64,000 nt of DNA, taken from NCBI GenBank assembly GCA_023384675.1, contig JAHDVK010000018.1, positions 1 through 64,000 of the forward strand, in the 5' to 3' direction. The stretch's first letter is position 1. The number at the start of each line of letters is the position of its first letter. The notes beneath the pieces are model-generated. The model was not told the DNA's origin. It searched no databases and saw only the letters and a list, made by a program, of their open reading frames with translations. The stretch is from Bryobacteraceae bacterium. GTDB taxonomy: Bacteria > Acidobacteriota > Terriglobia > Bryobacterales > Bryobacteraceae. Below, in pieces: positions 32,486 to 41,900 of this stretch. The translations under genes and the position numbers were made by a program.

Positions 32486-34340
32486 CGCCGGCCTGCTCCG
32501 CGAATACAAGCGCCGAGAGTTCCTGCACCTGCTCAACGCCGGCGCCACCTTGACCCTTGCCCTGCCCGTGCAAGGAGCGCAAACCTCGACGCGCATCGCC
32601 CGCGTGGGCGAAGTGTACGAGCTCTACACCGGCAAAATCGACATGGGCCAGGGCCTGCGCACGCTTCTCGCGCAAGCCGCCGCCGAAGAACTCGGCGTCG
32701 CCGTCAGCGCCATTCGCGTCATCATGGGCGACACCGCGCGCACCCCCGACGATGGCGGCACATGGGCCAGCCTGACGACCCCGCAGACCGTGCCCGCCGT
32801 GCGCGAAGCCGCCGCGCGCGAACGCGGCGGGCCGCCGCGGCCGCCGGCCGAATGGAACGTGCTGGGACAATCCACGCCCAACACGCTGGGCCGCGATATC
32901 GTCACGGGGGCGCAGATCTACGCGGGCGACTTGCGCCGCGAAGACGCTCTCGCTGGCGTAATTTTGCGGCCGGCCGCGCTGAAAGCCCGGTTTGAAAGCG
33001 TGAATGACGAAGCCGCCAGGAAGCGGCCCAATGTCACCGTCGTGCGCCAGGGCGACTTTCTCGGCGTGGCCGCGCCCACGCTGCGCGAAGCGCGCGCCGC
33101 CGCGCGCCTGATCCAGGCCGAATGGCGGCCCGAACCCGATCCGCCCATCGATCAACTCGCTGCGGAATGGGAAAAGAGCGGGGTTGCGCCGGTGGAGGAC
33201 CTCCAGACTCGCTACCCGCCACTGGTCCGCCGCGGCGATGCGGAAAACGCGCTAAAAAGCGCCAAAAACGTGCAGAAAACATCGTTTTGGCTGCCTTTTG
33301 TCGCACATACGGCGCTGGAAACCCGTTCCGCGATCGCCGAATGGCAAGGCGACCGGCTCACGGTCCATTGCGGCAAACAGGCTCCGTTTCTGGTGCGCGC
33401 CGAAGTGGCGAAGGCGCTTGGCATCGCCGAAGAGCAGGTCCATATCGTCAGCCATATGCCCGGCGGCGGTTTCGGCGGCAAGCAGCGGGCCGATGTTGAA
33501 ATCGAAGCCGCGCGCCTCGCGCGCGCCGCGGGCAGGGCGGTGCGCGTGCATTGGTCGCGCGAGGAGGAATTCCGCTGGGCCTATGCACGCCCGGCGGGCC
33601 TGATGGTGGTCGAAAGCGGCGCGGATGAGAAGGGACGCATCACCGCGTGGCGGCATCGTGTGTATAACGCGGGCGCGCCCGGTCTGCCGCCGCCGTATGC
33701 CATCGAGCATCAGTCGAACGAAGCCTGGCGCACGCGCGCGCCCTACCGCCAGGGCTCGTACCGTTCGCTTGCATCGGTCGCGAACAACTTCGCGCGGGAA
33801 TGTCACATGGACGAGCGCGCCGCCGAATTCAAGCGCGATCCGCTCGAGTACCGTCTGGCGCACATCGAGGACACGCGCCTGCGCGAAGTGCTCGAACGCG
33901 GCGCCGCCCGCTTCAAATGGCCCGGCCCCGGCAAGGCCTGCGGCGTGGCCTGCACCATCGAAAAAGACGGCCGCCTGGCCATCTTCGCCGAAGCCGCGCG
34001 CGACGGCGCGCGCTTCCGCGTCAAGCGCCTGTTGATGGTGGCCGATTTCGGCGCGGCGCTGAACCCAGGCAACCTGAAAAACCAAATGATGGGCGGAATG
34101 ATTCAGGGCCTGGGCGGGGCGCTGTTCGAGGAATGGACTCCGGCCACACGCAGCCTGCGCCAGTACCGCGTGCCGCGCTTCTCCGACGTGCCGCCCATCG
34201 ACCTCGAGTTGATCGACCGGCGCGAAATCGCGTCCGCGGGCGCGGGCGAAGCGCCCATCGTTCTGGTGGCGCCCGCCATTGCCAATGCTCTCTTCGCGCT
34301 CACCGGCGAACGCAAGCGCGCGCTGCCGCTCACTCGTTGA
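32478..34340 (+). CDS. Molybdopterin-binding subunit of an isoquinoline-oxidoreductase-like hydroxylase
   Basis: This 620-residue subunit hydroxylates N-heterocycles or aldehydes with water at a molybdenum-cytosine-dinucleotide centre. LYTGKIDMGQGLRTLLAQ, GGGFGGKQ and the end AGEAPIVLVAPAIANA with the catalytic Glu are IorB-type motifs. It starts at a GTG that overlaps the small-subunit stop. The protein lacks roughly 70-100 residues found after the first GDTARTPDDGG segment in usual relatives, so one substrate or cofactor loop is shortened. No Mo-cofactor genes are near by. Its end overlaps the convergent mutase gene by 11 bases. Confidence 0.88.
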   Translation: MADAGLLREYKRREFLHLLNAGATLTLALPVQGAQTSTRIARVGEVYELYTGKIDMGQGLRTLLAQAAAEELGVAVSAIRVIMGDTARTPDDGGTWASLTTPQTVPAVREAAARERGGPPRPPAEWNVLGQSTPNTLGRDIVTGAQIYAGDLRREDALAGVILRPAALKARFESVNDEAARKRPNVTVVRQGDFLGVAAPTLREARAAARLIQAEWRPEPDPPIDQLAAEWEKSGVAPVEDLQTRYPPLVRRGDAENALKSAKNVQKTSFWLPFVAHTALETRSAIAEWQGDRLTVHCGKQAPFLVRAEVAKALGIAEEQVHIVSHMPGGGFGGKQRADVEIEAARLARAAGRAVRVHWSREEEFRWAYARPAGLMVVESGADEKGRITAWRHRVYNAGAPGLPPPYAIEHQSNEAWRTRAPYRQGSYRSLASVANNFARECHMDERAAEFKRDPLEYRLAHIEDTRLREVLERGAARFKWPGPGKACGVACTIEKDGRLAIFAEAARDGARFRVKRLLMVADFGAALNPGNLKNQMMGGMIQGLGGALFEEWTPATRSLRQYRVPRFSDVPPIDLELIDRREIASAGAGEAPIVLVAPAIANALFALTGERKRALPLTR

Positions 34341-35682
34341 GCATTTTTTGGACGACGGCCTCCACTTCGCGCCGGTACTGCTCGAGCTTTTCCTGTGTTG
34401 CCGCCTCGAATCGCAGCACCAGAACCGGCTGCGTATTGGAGGCCCGCACCAGCCCCCAGCCGTGTTTGAACAGCACCCGCACGCCATCGATTCCGATGGT
34501 TTCGTAGCGCTCCTCGAAATGCCTTTTGATGCGCGCGACCAGGCCGAATTTGCGCTCGTCGGGGCAATCCACGCGTAATTCGGGCGTGCAGATCATCGGC
34601 GGCAGATCTTCGGTCTGGGCCGACAGGGGCCGTCCGCTCGCGGCCACAATCTCGAGCAGACGGCAGGCGGCGTAGAGCGCGTCGTCGTAGCCCAGATAGC
34701 GGTCGGCGAAGAACATATGGCCCGACATCTCGCCCGCCAGTTCGGCCTTGGTCTCCTTCATTTTGGCCTTGATCAGCGAATGCCCGGTCTTGAACATGAT
34801 GGGGTTGCCGCCCAGCCGCTTCAGCTCGTCATACATGAGCTGCGAGCATTTCACTTCGCCGATAAAGGTCGCACCCGGCTTGCGTTGCAGGATTTCCCGG
34901 CCGAAGATGAGCGTGAGGATGTCGCCCCACACGACGCGGCCCTGCTCGTCCACCGCGCCGATGCGGTCGCCGTCGCCGTCGAAGGCGATGCCCAACTCCG
35001 CCCCCGTTTCGCGCACCTTGGCTTTCAGCGGCGCGAGGTTTTCCTCGACAGTTGGATCGGGATGGTGATTCGGGAAACTGCCATCGGGCTCGAAGTACAT
35101 CGGGATGGCATCCACATTCAGGCGGTCGAGCAGCGCGGAAAGCGTGGGCCCCGAGGCGCCGTTGCCCGCGTCGAACACCACCTTCACGCGCCGGTCGAAC
35201 TGAAACTGGCCGGACACCTCATCGACGTACGCCGGAACGGCGTCGGCCTGCGAGGCTCGGCCCGCGCCCTCGGTGAAGTCCTGCTCGCTGAGCAGCCGGT
35301 ACACTTCCTGAATCGCATGGCCGTGCAGCATGCCGCCGCCCAGCATAGTCTTGAACCCGTTATATTCCGGCGGATTGTGCGAGCCGGTGATCATCACACC
35401 CGCGCCAAAGCCGGAGCGCGTGACGTAATGATAGAGCACCGGGGTTGGGACCATGCCCAAGTCCACGGTGTCGCAGCCGCTGGCCAGGACTCCGTCGCGC
35501 AGCGCATCGCGCAGGCGCGGTCCACTCAGGCGCGCATCGTGGCCCAGGATGACGACGCGCGCGCCCGCGCGCTGCAAGTGTGTGCCCAGCGCCTGGCCGA
35601 GTCCGCGGACGCCTTCATCGGTCAATTCGGTATCCGCGATTGCGCGGATGTCGTATTCGCGAAAGATTGATTGCTTCAGCAT
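34330..35682 (-). CDS. Phosphomannomutase/phosphoglucomutase
   Basis: This 450-residue alpha-D-phosphohexomutase interconverts hexose 6- and 1-phosphates. The phosphoserine loop is ITGSHNPPEYNG, the Mg loop FDGDGDRIG, the sugar-binding loop GEMSGHMFF and the phosphate-binding loop RASNTQPVLVLRFE. It is AlgC/ManB-like and would feed nucleotide-sugar synthesis. The ATG at 35682 has AGGGG eight bases upstream; a TTG two codons earlier is less likely. Confidence 0.92.
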   Translation of the reverse strand: MLKQSIFREYDIRAIADTELTDEGVRGLGQALGTHLQRAGARVVILGHDARLSGPRLRDALRDGVLASGCDTVDLGMVPTPVLYHYVTRSGFGAGVMITGSHNPPEYNGFKTMLGGGMLHGHAIQEVYRLLSEQDFTEGAGRASQADAVPAYVDEVSGQFQFDRRVKVVFDAGNGASGPTLSALLDRLNVDAIPMYFEPDGSFPNHHPDPTVEENLAPLKAKVRETGAELGIAFDGDGDRIGAVDEQGRVVWGDILTLIFGREILQRKPGATFIGEVKCSQLMYDELKRLGGNPIMFKTGHSLIKAKMKETKAELAGEMSGHMFFADRYLGYDDALYAACRLLEIVAASGRPLSAQTEDLPPMICTPELRVDCPDERKFGLVARIKRHFEERYETIGIDGVRVLFKHGWGLVRASNTQPVLVLRFEAATQEKLEQYRREVEAVVQKMLNE

Positions 35683-35712
35683 GACCAAACCCCTATCATC
35701 GCCGATCCTCGC

Positions 35713-37686
35713 TCACTTGAGCACGGTGAGCAGGCTCGAGTAGTCGTCGGTCCAAAGTAGCCTGGGATCGCGCGGAGGCGCCTGCTCGTCTTCGTGCTTG
35801 CGGTCCATGAGGACCCAGACGGCGCCGACCGAATCGAGTTCCGCCTGCGGGGGCGTGGAGAGCGCCGCGGCGCGCCAGCCGAGGTCGCGGCCCAGCGCCA
35901 GCGCCACCCTGGTGAGATCGAGATGCAGGTTGGACAGGTGCAGCGCCAGCACGCCATTGGGCTTCACGTGGCGGGCGTAAATCTGCATGGCTTCGCGAGT
36001 CAGCAGGTGAACCGGCACGGAATCGCCCGTGAAAGCGTCCACCACGAGCGCGTCGAACTGCTGATCCGGCTCGCGCGCCAGCACCAGGCGCGCGTCGCCC
36101 AGCACGAGTTCCGAACGCGCTGGCGAATCGGCCAGATAGGTGAAGTTCGTGGTAGCCATGCGCACCACCAGCGGGTTGATTTCGTAGAACCGGAAGACGT
36201 CGCCCTCGCGCGCATAGGCCGCCAGCGCGCCCGCGCCCAGCCCCACCAGACCGATGCGCCGCGGCCCCGTGCCTTCGCGGCTGAGCAGCATGCCGACGCC
36301 GGTGCCCGGCGTGTAATAGGTGAGCGGCGTGCGCCGGCGCTCCTCATCCATGTACTGCGAGCCGTGGTTCACCGAACCGTGGACAATCGTCCGCAGACGG
36401 CCGCCAGCCTGCGCGGGCTTCTCCACCACCCGCAGCGCGCCATAGAAATTCCGGTCCGCCGATACCAGGTTGGATTCCAGCACCAGCCACTGCGCGCCGG
36501 AAGCGGCCACCACGAGCACCGCCGCGGCGGCCGCTGGGGCATCGCCCCAGCGCGTGCGGCGGTAGACGAGGAACAGCGCGGTCATCGCCGCGAGGGTCAG
36601 AAACAGCGGCAACTCCAGCGTGTGCCGGAACAAAACCGGAGCGATCAGCGCCACAAACACCGACCCGAGCGCCCCGCCCGCCGCCATCAGAATGTAGAAT
36701 CCGGTCAAATGACGTTCGGGCGGACGCCGTTCGGCCAGCTCTCCGTGTACCATCACACACACCGCAAAGAGCCCGGCCGAGAACAGCGCCACCCCCACGC
36801 CCATCATGCGCGTGGGTTCGAGATAGGACATCCCCCAGGCCATCGCCAGCAGCCCCGCGAATCCCACGGGCACGCCCCACGCCCTGCGGTAGCGGTCCGA
36901 TTCGAAAACCACCACGAACGACAACAGATAGATCAGCAGCGGAACCACCCACAGCAGCGGGAAGGGCGCCACGATCAGGCAAAGATGATCGGTAACCGAC
37001 ACCAGCAGGCCCGACCCCAAGAACGCCAGATAGAGCCACATCGCCGGTTGCTGACGGGCGCCTTCCTCTTCCGCTTCCGGTTCGCCCGCCCGCTCGATGC
37101 GCGGCGGGTTCGCCCGCCACACCAGCGCCGCCGCCAGCAAATGCACGGCCGCGGCTCCGGCAAACAGCCACTTCCACAGCAGCGCGATCGCACTCCATCC
37201 ATAGCGCGGCTCCAGCCAGAAGGGAAACGCCAGCAGCGCCACCACGCAACTCAGGTTCGACCACGCAAACAGGCGGTACGCGCCTTTGTTGGGAAACAGC
37301 CGCGCGTGCCAGTGCTGCATCAGCGGGCTGGTGGACGACAGCAGCAGATACGGAAGGCCGATCGCCGCCACAAGCTGCAGCACAATGCCCGCCGCCGGCG
37401 AATCCAAAGCGCCCGCCGAAGGGGCCGCGCTCACGCCCGGCAGCGCCGCCAGCGCCAGCACGCACAGCAGCGCATGAACCGCCGCCTGCCCGCGCGAGGG
37501 CAGCCGCCGCGCCAGGCCGTGCGAATAGAGATAGCCCGCCAGCAGCATCGCCTGGTAAAACACCAGACACACGGCCCACACCGAAGCCGAGCCGCCAAAC
37601 ACCGGCAGCAACCGCTTCGCCATCATCGGCTGCACAAGAAACAGGCAGAACGCGCTGCCCACGACGCCCGCGGCGAGTAGATACAA
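35713..37686 (-). CDS. Membrane-fused spermidine-synthase-like protein
   Basis: This 657-residue protein joins about ten transmembrane helices (residues 1-390) to a C-terminal spermidine-synthase-like methyltransferase-fold domain (about 450-640). The latter has the dinucleotide-like GLVGLGAGALAAYA, an acidic FYEINPLVVRMA and FDALVVDAFTGDSVP, the equivalent of the catalytic Asp strand. Such fusions are widespread in soil bacteria, and their activity is unproven. The start is TTG at 37686, with GAGGA eight bases before it. It is 30 bases downstream of the mutase start, on the same strand. Confidence 0.85.
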   Translation of the reverse strand: MYLLAAGVVGSAFCLFLVQPMMAKRLLPVFGGSASVWAVCLVFYQAMLLAGYLYSHGLARRLPSRGQAAVHALLCVLALAALPGVSAAPSAGALDSPAAGIVLQLVAAIGLPYLLLSSTSPLMQHWHARLFPNKGAYRLFAWSNLSCVVALLAFPFWLEPRYGWSAIALLWKWLFAGAAAVHLLAAALVWRANPPRIERAGEPEAEEEGARQQPAMWLYLAFLGSGLLVSVTDHLCLIVAPFPLLWVVPLLIYLLSFVVVFESDRYRRAWGVPVGFAGLLAMAWGMSYLEPTRMMGVGVALFSAGLFAVCVMVHGELAERRPPERHLTGFYILMAAGGALGSVFVALIAPVLFRHTLELPLFLTLAAMTALFLVYRRTRWGDAPAAAAAVLVVAASGAQWLVLESNLVSADRNFYGALRVVEKPAQAGGRLRTIVHGSVNHGSQYMDEERRRTPLTYYTPGTGVGMLLSREGTGPRRIGLVGLGAGALAAYAREGDVFRFYEINPLVVRMATTNFTYLADSPARSELVLGDARLVLAREPDQQFDALVVDAFTGDSVPVHLLTREAMQIYARHVKPNGVLALHLSNLHLDLTRVALALGRDLGWRAAALSTPPQAELDSVGAVWVLMDRKHEDEQAPPRDPRLLWTDDYSSLLTVLK

Positions 37687-37737
37687 GTCGCTTGTCCTCA
37701 GCCCCTGTATCGTCGCACAGGCGCCGCCGCCCGCGCC

Positions 37738-38094
37738 CTACTCCGCGGCAGCGGGCTCTTCCCGCTTCAGCCGGTTGATCTGCTTCACCACGATAAAGAT
37801 CGCGAAAGCCACCAGCAGGAACTGCATAATGTTGTTCAGCAGATTCCCGTAGGCCAGCACGGCGGCGCCGGCCTCTTTCGCCTTCGCGAGGCTCTCATAG
37901 TCCTTACCGTCGAGAGCGACGTATAGATTCGTCAGATCCACCCCGCCGGTCAATAAGCCAACGACTGGGTTGATGATGTCCTCCACGATTGAATTGACGA
38001 TCTTGCCGAAAGCGGCGCCGATCACCACGCCTACGGCAAGGTCAATCGCATTGCCTTTCACGGCAAACTCTTTGAATTCGGATAGCATGCCCAT
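37738..38094 (-). CDS. mscL: Large-conductance mechanosensitive channel
   Basis: This 118-residue protein is MscL, a homopentameric pore that opens under membrane tension to release solutes. The N-terminal [35 protein letters not shown] contains the amphipathic helix and the first pore-lining helix with its Gly/Ala pattern. The second helix and a short charged tail ([12 protein letters not shown]) follow. The ATG at 38094 matches the family start. Confidence 0.95.
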   Translation of the reverse strand: MGMLSEFKEFAVKGNAIDLAVGVVIGAAFGKIVNSIVEDIINPVVGLLTGGVDLTNLYVALDGKDYESLAKAKEAGAAVLAYGNLLNNIMQFLLVAFAIFIVVKQINRLKREEPAAAE

Positions 38095-38441
38095 GGCGCA
38101 AGACTCTATCACATCCCGAAGCCACGCGTTTCAGTTCTTTCTCACGTGTGTTCTTTCTCACGTTCTTTCTCAAGCCCGAGGTCCCGATCCGCCGCGGTTG
38201 GATTCGACGCGGCATCGCTGGAGGCGGAAGAGGGGGAAGGAGACGCGATCAAAATAACTCAGCGGTCAGGCGCACGCGAGAGGGCGCGCACCGCGCCGGC
38301 AGCGAGCGCGGCCACATGACGTGGGGCGGAAGGAAGTCCGGCGTGGCGCGGATTCTGAAAATGGTCGAGCAGTTGGGCGCTGTACAATGGAGCCATGGGG
38401 TCGCCACGCGCGTGTGAAGACCCCATTTTGCCCGAAGCCAT
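38095..38441. other. 347-base intergenic region, divergent mscL and NUDIX genes
   Basis: The gap holds a triple repeat of TTCTTTCTCACG on the mscL side and a TACAAT (38387-38392) that could serve as a -10 for the NUDIX gene. The rest is GC-rich and purine-heavy, with no coding signal or palindrome I could support. Confidence 0.4.
38135..38172. repeat. Near-tandem TTCTTTCTCACG repeat
   Basis: The 12-base unit TTCTTTCTCACG stands at 38135-38146 and 38151-38162, separated by TGTG, and is followed directly by TTCTTTCTCA at 38163-38172. It lies about 40 bases upstream of mscL, a position suited to a regulatory site, although slippage is a simple explanation. Confidence 0.55.
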
Positions 38442-38852
38442 ATGAGCCGGACAACAATCGTTGTGGCGGGAGTCCTTCAGCGCGAAGGTATGCTATTGAT
38501 CGGCCAGCGGATGGCCAACGACCGCCACGCCCTGAAATGGGAATTCCCCGGCGGTAAGGTGGAGCCAGGCGAAACACCCCGGCAGGCGTTGATGCGCGAG
38601 TTGCACGAGGAGTTGGGCATCGAGGCGCGCATTGGGGCGGAGATCGCGCGGTATGAACACTCACGCAACGGGCGGGATCCGCTGATCCTGCTCTTTCACA
38701 AGGTTGAAGAGTTCACCGGCGAGCCCCAGAGCGAGGCATTCGAGCAGATCCGCTGGGAGTCCCCGGCGGCGCTGCCGGACTACGACTTCCTCGACGGCGA
38801 TCTGGATTTCGTGAGACGCCTAGCCAAGGGGCGGGTACGGGGTCTCAGATAA
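38442..38852 (+). CDS. NUDIX hydrolase, MutT-like
   Basis: This 136-residue protein carries the full Nudix box, GGKVEPGETPRQALMRELHEELGI, which binds Mg and cleaves nucleoside diphosphate linkages. The short length and KWEFPGGKVE match MutT-type enzymes that clean 8-oxo-dGTP from the nucleotide pool. Other NDP-X substrates cannot be ruled out. Confidence 0.9.
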   Translation: MSRTTIVVAGVLQREGMLLIGQRMANDRHALKWEFPGGKVEPGETPRQALMRELHEELGIEARIGAEIARYEHSRNGRDPLILLFHKVEEFTGEPQSEAFEQIRWESPAALPDYDFLDGDLDFVRRLAKGRVRGLR

Positions 38853-38872
38853 GAACGTAAGCGAACAAGGAG

Positions 38873-38902
38873 AAAGGGCCGCCCGGGGTGGGGCGGCCCT
38901 TT
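38873..38902. terminator. Bidirectional terminator hairpin
   Basis: AAAGGGCCGCCC (38873-38884) and GGGCGGCCCTTT (38891-38902) form a perfect 12-bp stem with a 6-base loop between the convergent NUDIX and TonB-receptor genes. The A/T ends of the stem give short T runs on both strands. Confidence 0.8.
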
Positions 38903-38927
38903 CGGGTTTGGGTCACGATTGCCGCAA

Positions 38928-41900
38928 CTACCAGTTCAGCACGAGGCCGAGTTTGAGCCAGCGGGGCAGGTTGCGCATCACCGGGTCGAGGCGGCCGAAG
39001 TTGGCGTTCTGGACGTCGAGCGACTGGACGCGGGGGAACCACGGGGTATTCGTCGCGTTGATCATCTCGAAGCGGAACTGGGCGCGGATGGTCTCCGTGA
39101 TGGGGAAGTACTTCGATAGCGAGGCGTCGAGGTTGCGGTAGCCGGGGGTCCGGACGTCGCCGAAGCGCGAGGGGAACTGCCGGAGGGTGAAGGGCTCGAT
39201 GGCCTGGAAAGGGCGCCATAATGCGGTATCAAAGGCCATCATGGACGCGGTCTGGTTGTCGATGACGGCGCTGCCGACGGTGTTCTGGTTTGCGTTGGGG
39301 TAGTCAACTGCCCAGCCTTTGGAGAGGGTGGCGTTGGCGTTGACGGTCCAGCCGCCGAGGATGAAGTTCAGCGGGCCGTTCCAGTCCGAGCCCACCACCT
39401 TGCCGCGGCCGAATGGCATTTCCCAGGTGCCGGTGAGGACCAGGCGCTGGGGAATGTCGATCTGGTTGGCCGAGCGCTTCTCGAGGCGGCTGGCGGAAGG
39501 CATGGCGAGTTCGAAGTCCTGATCGTTCAGCAGGGAGCGCTGTTCGATGGTCTTGCCGATGCCGTAGTTGGCGATGAAGGCGGTCCCGTGCGAGAAGCGT
39601 TTGGTGAGCTTCATCTGCATGCCGTTGTGGAACTGCTTGCCGATGGGCACGTTCTGGAGTTGCACGGTGTTGAAGTGCGGGAAGGGCATCAGCAGGCGCT
39701 GGCGGGCGATGTTGGCGCCATTGAGGGCGGCGTTGGCGGGGATCAGCCCGCGCATCGGGTTGGGCACCAAACCGGTGTAGTAGGCGGTGTCGATTGCGCC
39801 GGTCGCGGTGCGGCGTCCGAGTTCGGAGGCCGGCAGGGCGTTGATGTTGCCGACTGTGACAGGAACATTGCGGGTCTGGTTGCCGGTGTAGCCGATTTCA
39901 AAGAGCAAATCAGCGGGCAGTTCCTGCTGGATGTCGAACGAGTACTGGTGGGAGTACGGCAGGGAGCGGTCGAGGTAATTGATCTGGATGGCCTGGCCGA
40001 GGAAACTGGCCGCGCCGTCCGAAGCCCCGACGGGCTGCAGCAGGCGGCCGCCGGGCTGGTTGGCGAACGGGTTGGTGATCGAGATGGCGGGCGTCAGGTT
40101 GCCGTCCACCGAGGACACCAGATTGGTGCGCTGGCTGAAGCCGAGAGCCGATCCGCGTTCGTTCTGGCCGAGGTAATAGAGGCCGTAGCCACCGCGGAGG
40201 ACGGTCTTGTCGAAGATGCGGTAGGCAACGCCAATGCGTGGCTGGAAATTGTTCCTATCGGGGTTGAAGGCCGTCCTGGGATTGCCGCCGAGACCCGCGA
40301 ATTCCACCGCACCGCGGAGGTTCAGCCCTACCGCCTGGGCGTCGATGGGACTGGGGGTATCGAAGTTGAAGCCGCGGAACTGGCGGTCATAGCGCTCGAC
40401 GACGGGGGTTTCATAGTCCCACCGGACGCCGAGGTTGAGGGTCAGCCGCGGGGTAACCTTCCAGTCGTCGTTGAAGAACAGGGCGTAGTAGTGGTGCCGG
40501 TAGGCGGGGTTCATGTTGAGGTCGACGAAGCCGCTGGCCGGGTAGCCGAGGAGCAGGGAGGCGAGTTCATTACCCGAAACGGCGTCGGATTGCAGAGCGC
40601 GCTGCTGGGTCCACTGGCGGTTAAAGGTGTAGTTGCCAGCGGCGGCGCCGGGGCTGTTGGTGTTCGAGTTGTACCGGCGGAGGTCGGCGCCGAACTTGAA
40701 GAAGTGGTTCCGGACCACCATATTCATGTTGGGCTGCAGCGAGTAGGTGTCGTCGGGCGAGGTGGAGAACACGCGGTCCGATCCGATCGCCTGGTACGTG
40801 CCCAGGTTAAACCGGGGGAACTGCTGCGCGACGAACTGGCTGACGAGATCCCGCGAGAAGCCCAACTGGGCGGGGTCGAATCCGAAGCCGAAGATGTTCC
40901 CCGAGGAGGTTTCCCAGCGCGACAGGCCGGCGCGGATGTTCAAGGTGGTGGTGGGCGACAGGGTCGAGGTCCAGTCGGCGGCCCAGTTGCGGCCATTGCG
41001 GAGCAGCGGCGCGTTGCCGGAGGGTTCGGCCGGGTTGGAACCGCCCCAGACCAGCGAGCGGATTTCGCTGAACGGGTTCTGGGCATAGCGGAAATACACG
41101 CGGTTGCGGTCGTTGAGGGAGTAGTCCGCGCGGCCGCTCCACTGGTCCATGTCGGCAATCCAACGGGAAGGATAGATGTAGTTGTTCACTTGGGCCGGGC
41201 CGGTGCCGGGGCTGTTGGGCAGAGGATAGTAGCCCAGCAGGTTGGTGGCGATGGAGTTGATCCGGTTCTGGGGGATCACATTGCCGGCGAAGGGGGTCCG
41301 GATGCCGTTGGCGGCGGTGGTGAGGGGGTCATAGATGGTGATCGGCGCGCCCTGGGCGTTCAGCAGCGAGCCGAAATTGCCCTGGCGCCACTCCTGCAGG
41401 GGCAGTGTGGCGGTGCCGGGGTCAGCGGAGCGCTGACGCAGTCCTTCGTAAGACAGTGTCCAGAACAGCTTGTTGCGGCCGTCCACCACTTTGGGAATCC
41501 AGATCGGTCCGCTGGCCTGAAAGCCGAAGACGTTGATGGTCATCGGAGGCTTGGCCACGCCGCCGCGGTTCAGTTCCGACTGATTGGCGTTCATTTCCTC
41601 GGCCTGAAAATAGTGGAAGAGCGTGCCCCTGAACTGGTTACCCCCGCCCTTGGTGACGATCGACACGGTGCCGCCGCCGGTGCGGCCGTACTGGGCGTCG
41701 TAGGTGTTGGTGAGAACCTTGAATTCCTGGATGGTCTCCATCGTGGGGACATGCACGACATCGCGGGAGGGACGGACGTTCGAGATGCCGTCCACCAGGA
41801 TTTCATTCTCTTTATTCAGGCCGCCGTTGACGGAGAAGTTCGATGTGCCGCCGGTATCGAACGAGCGCAGGAAGCGCCAGTCACCGGTCTTGATGACGCC

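Noticed and set aside
35794-37680. A 628-codon plus-strand frame rich in Arg, His and Gln.
   Set aside because: It mirrors the membrane helices of the spermidine-synthase-like gene and has the composition of an antisense shadow.
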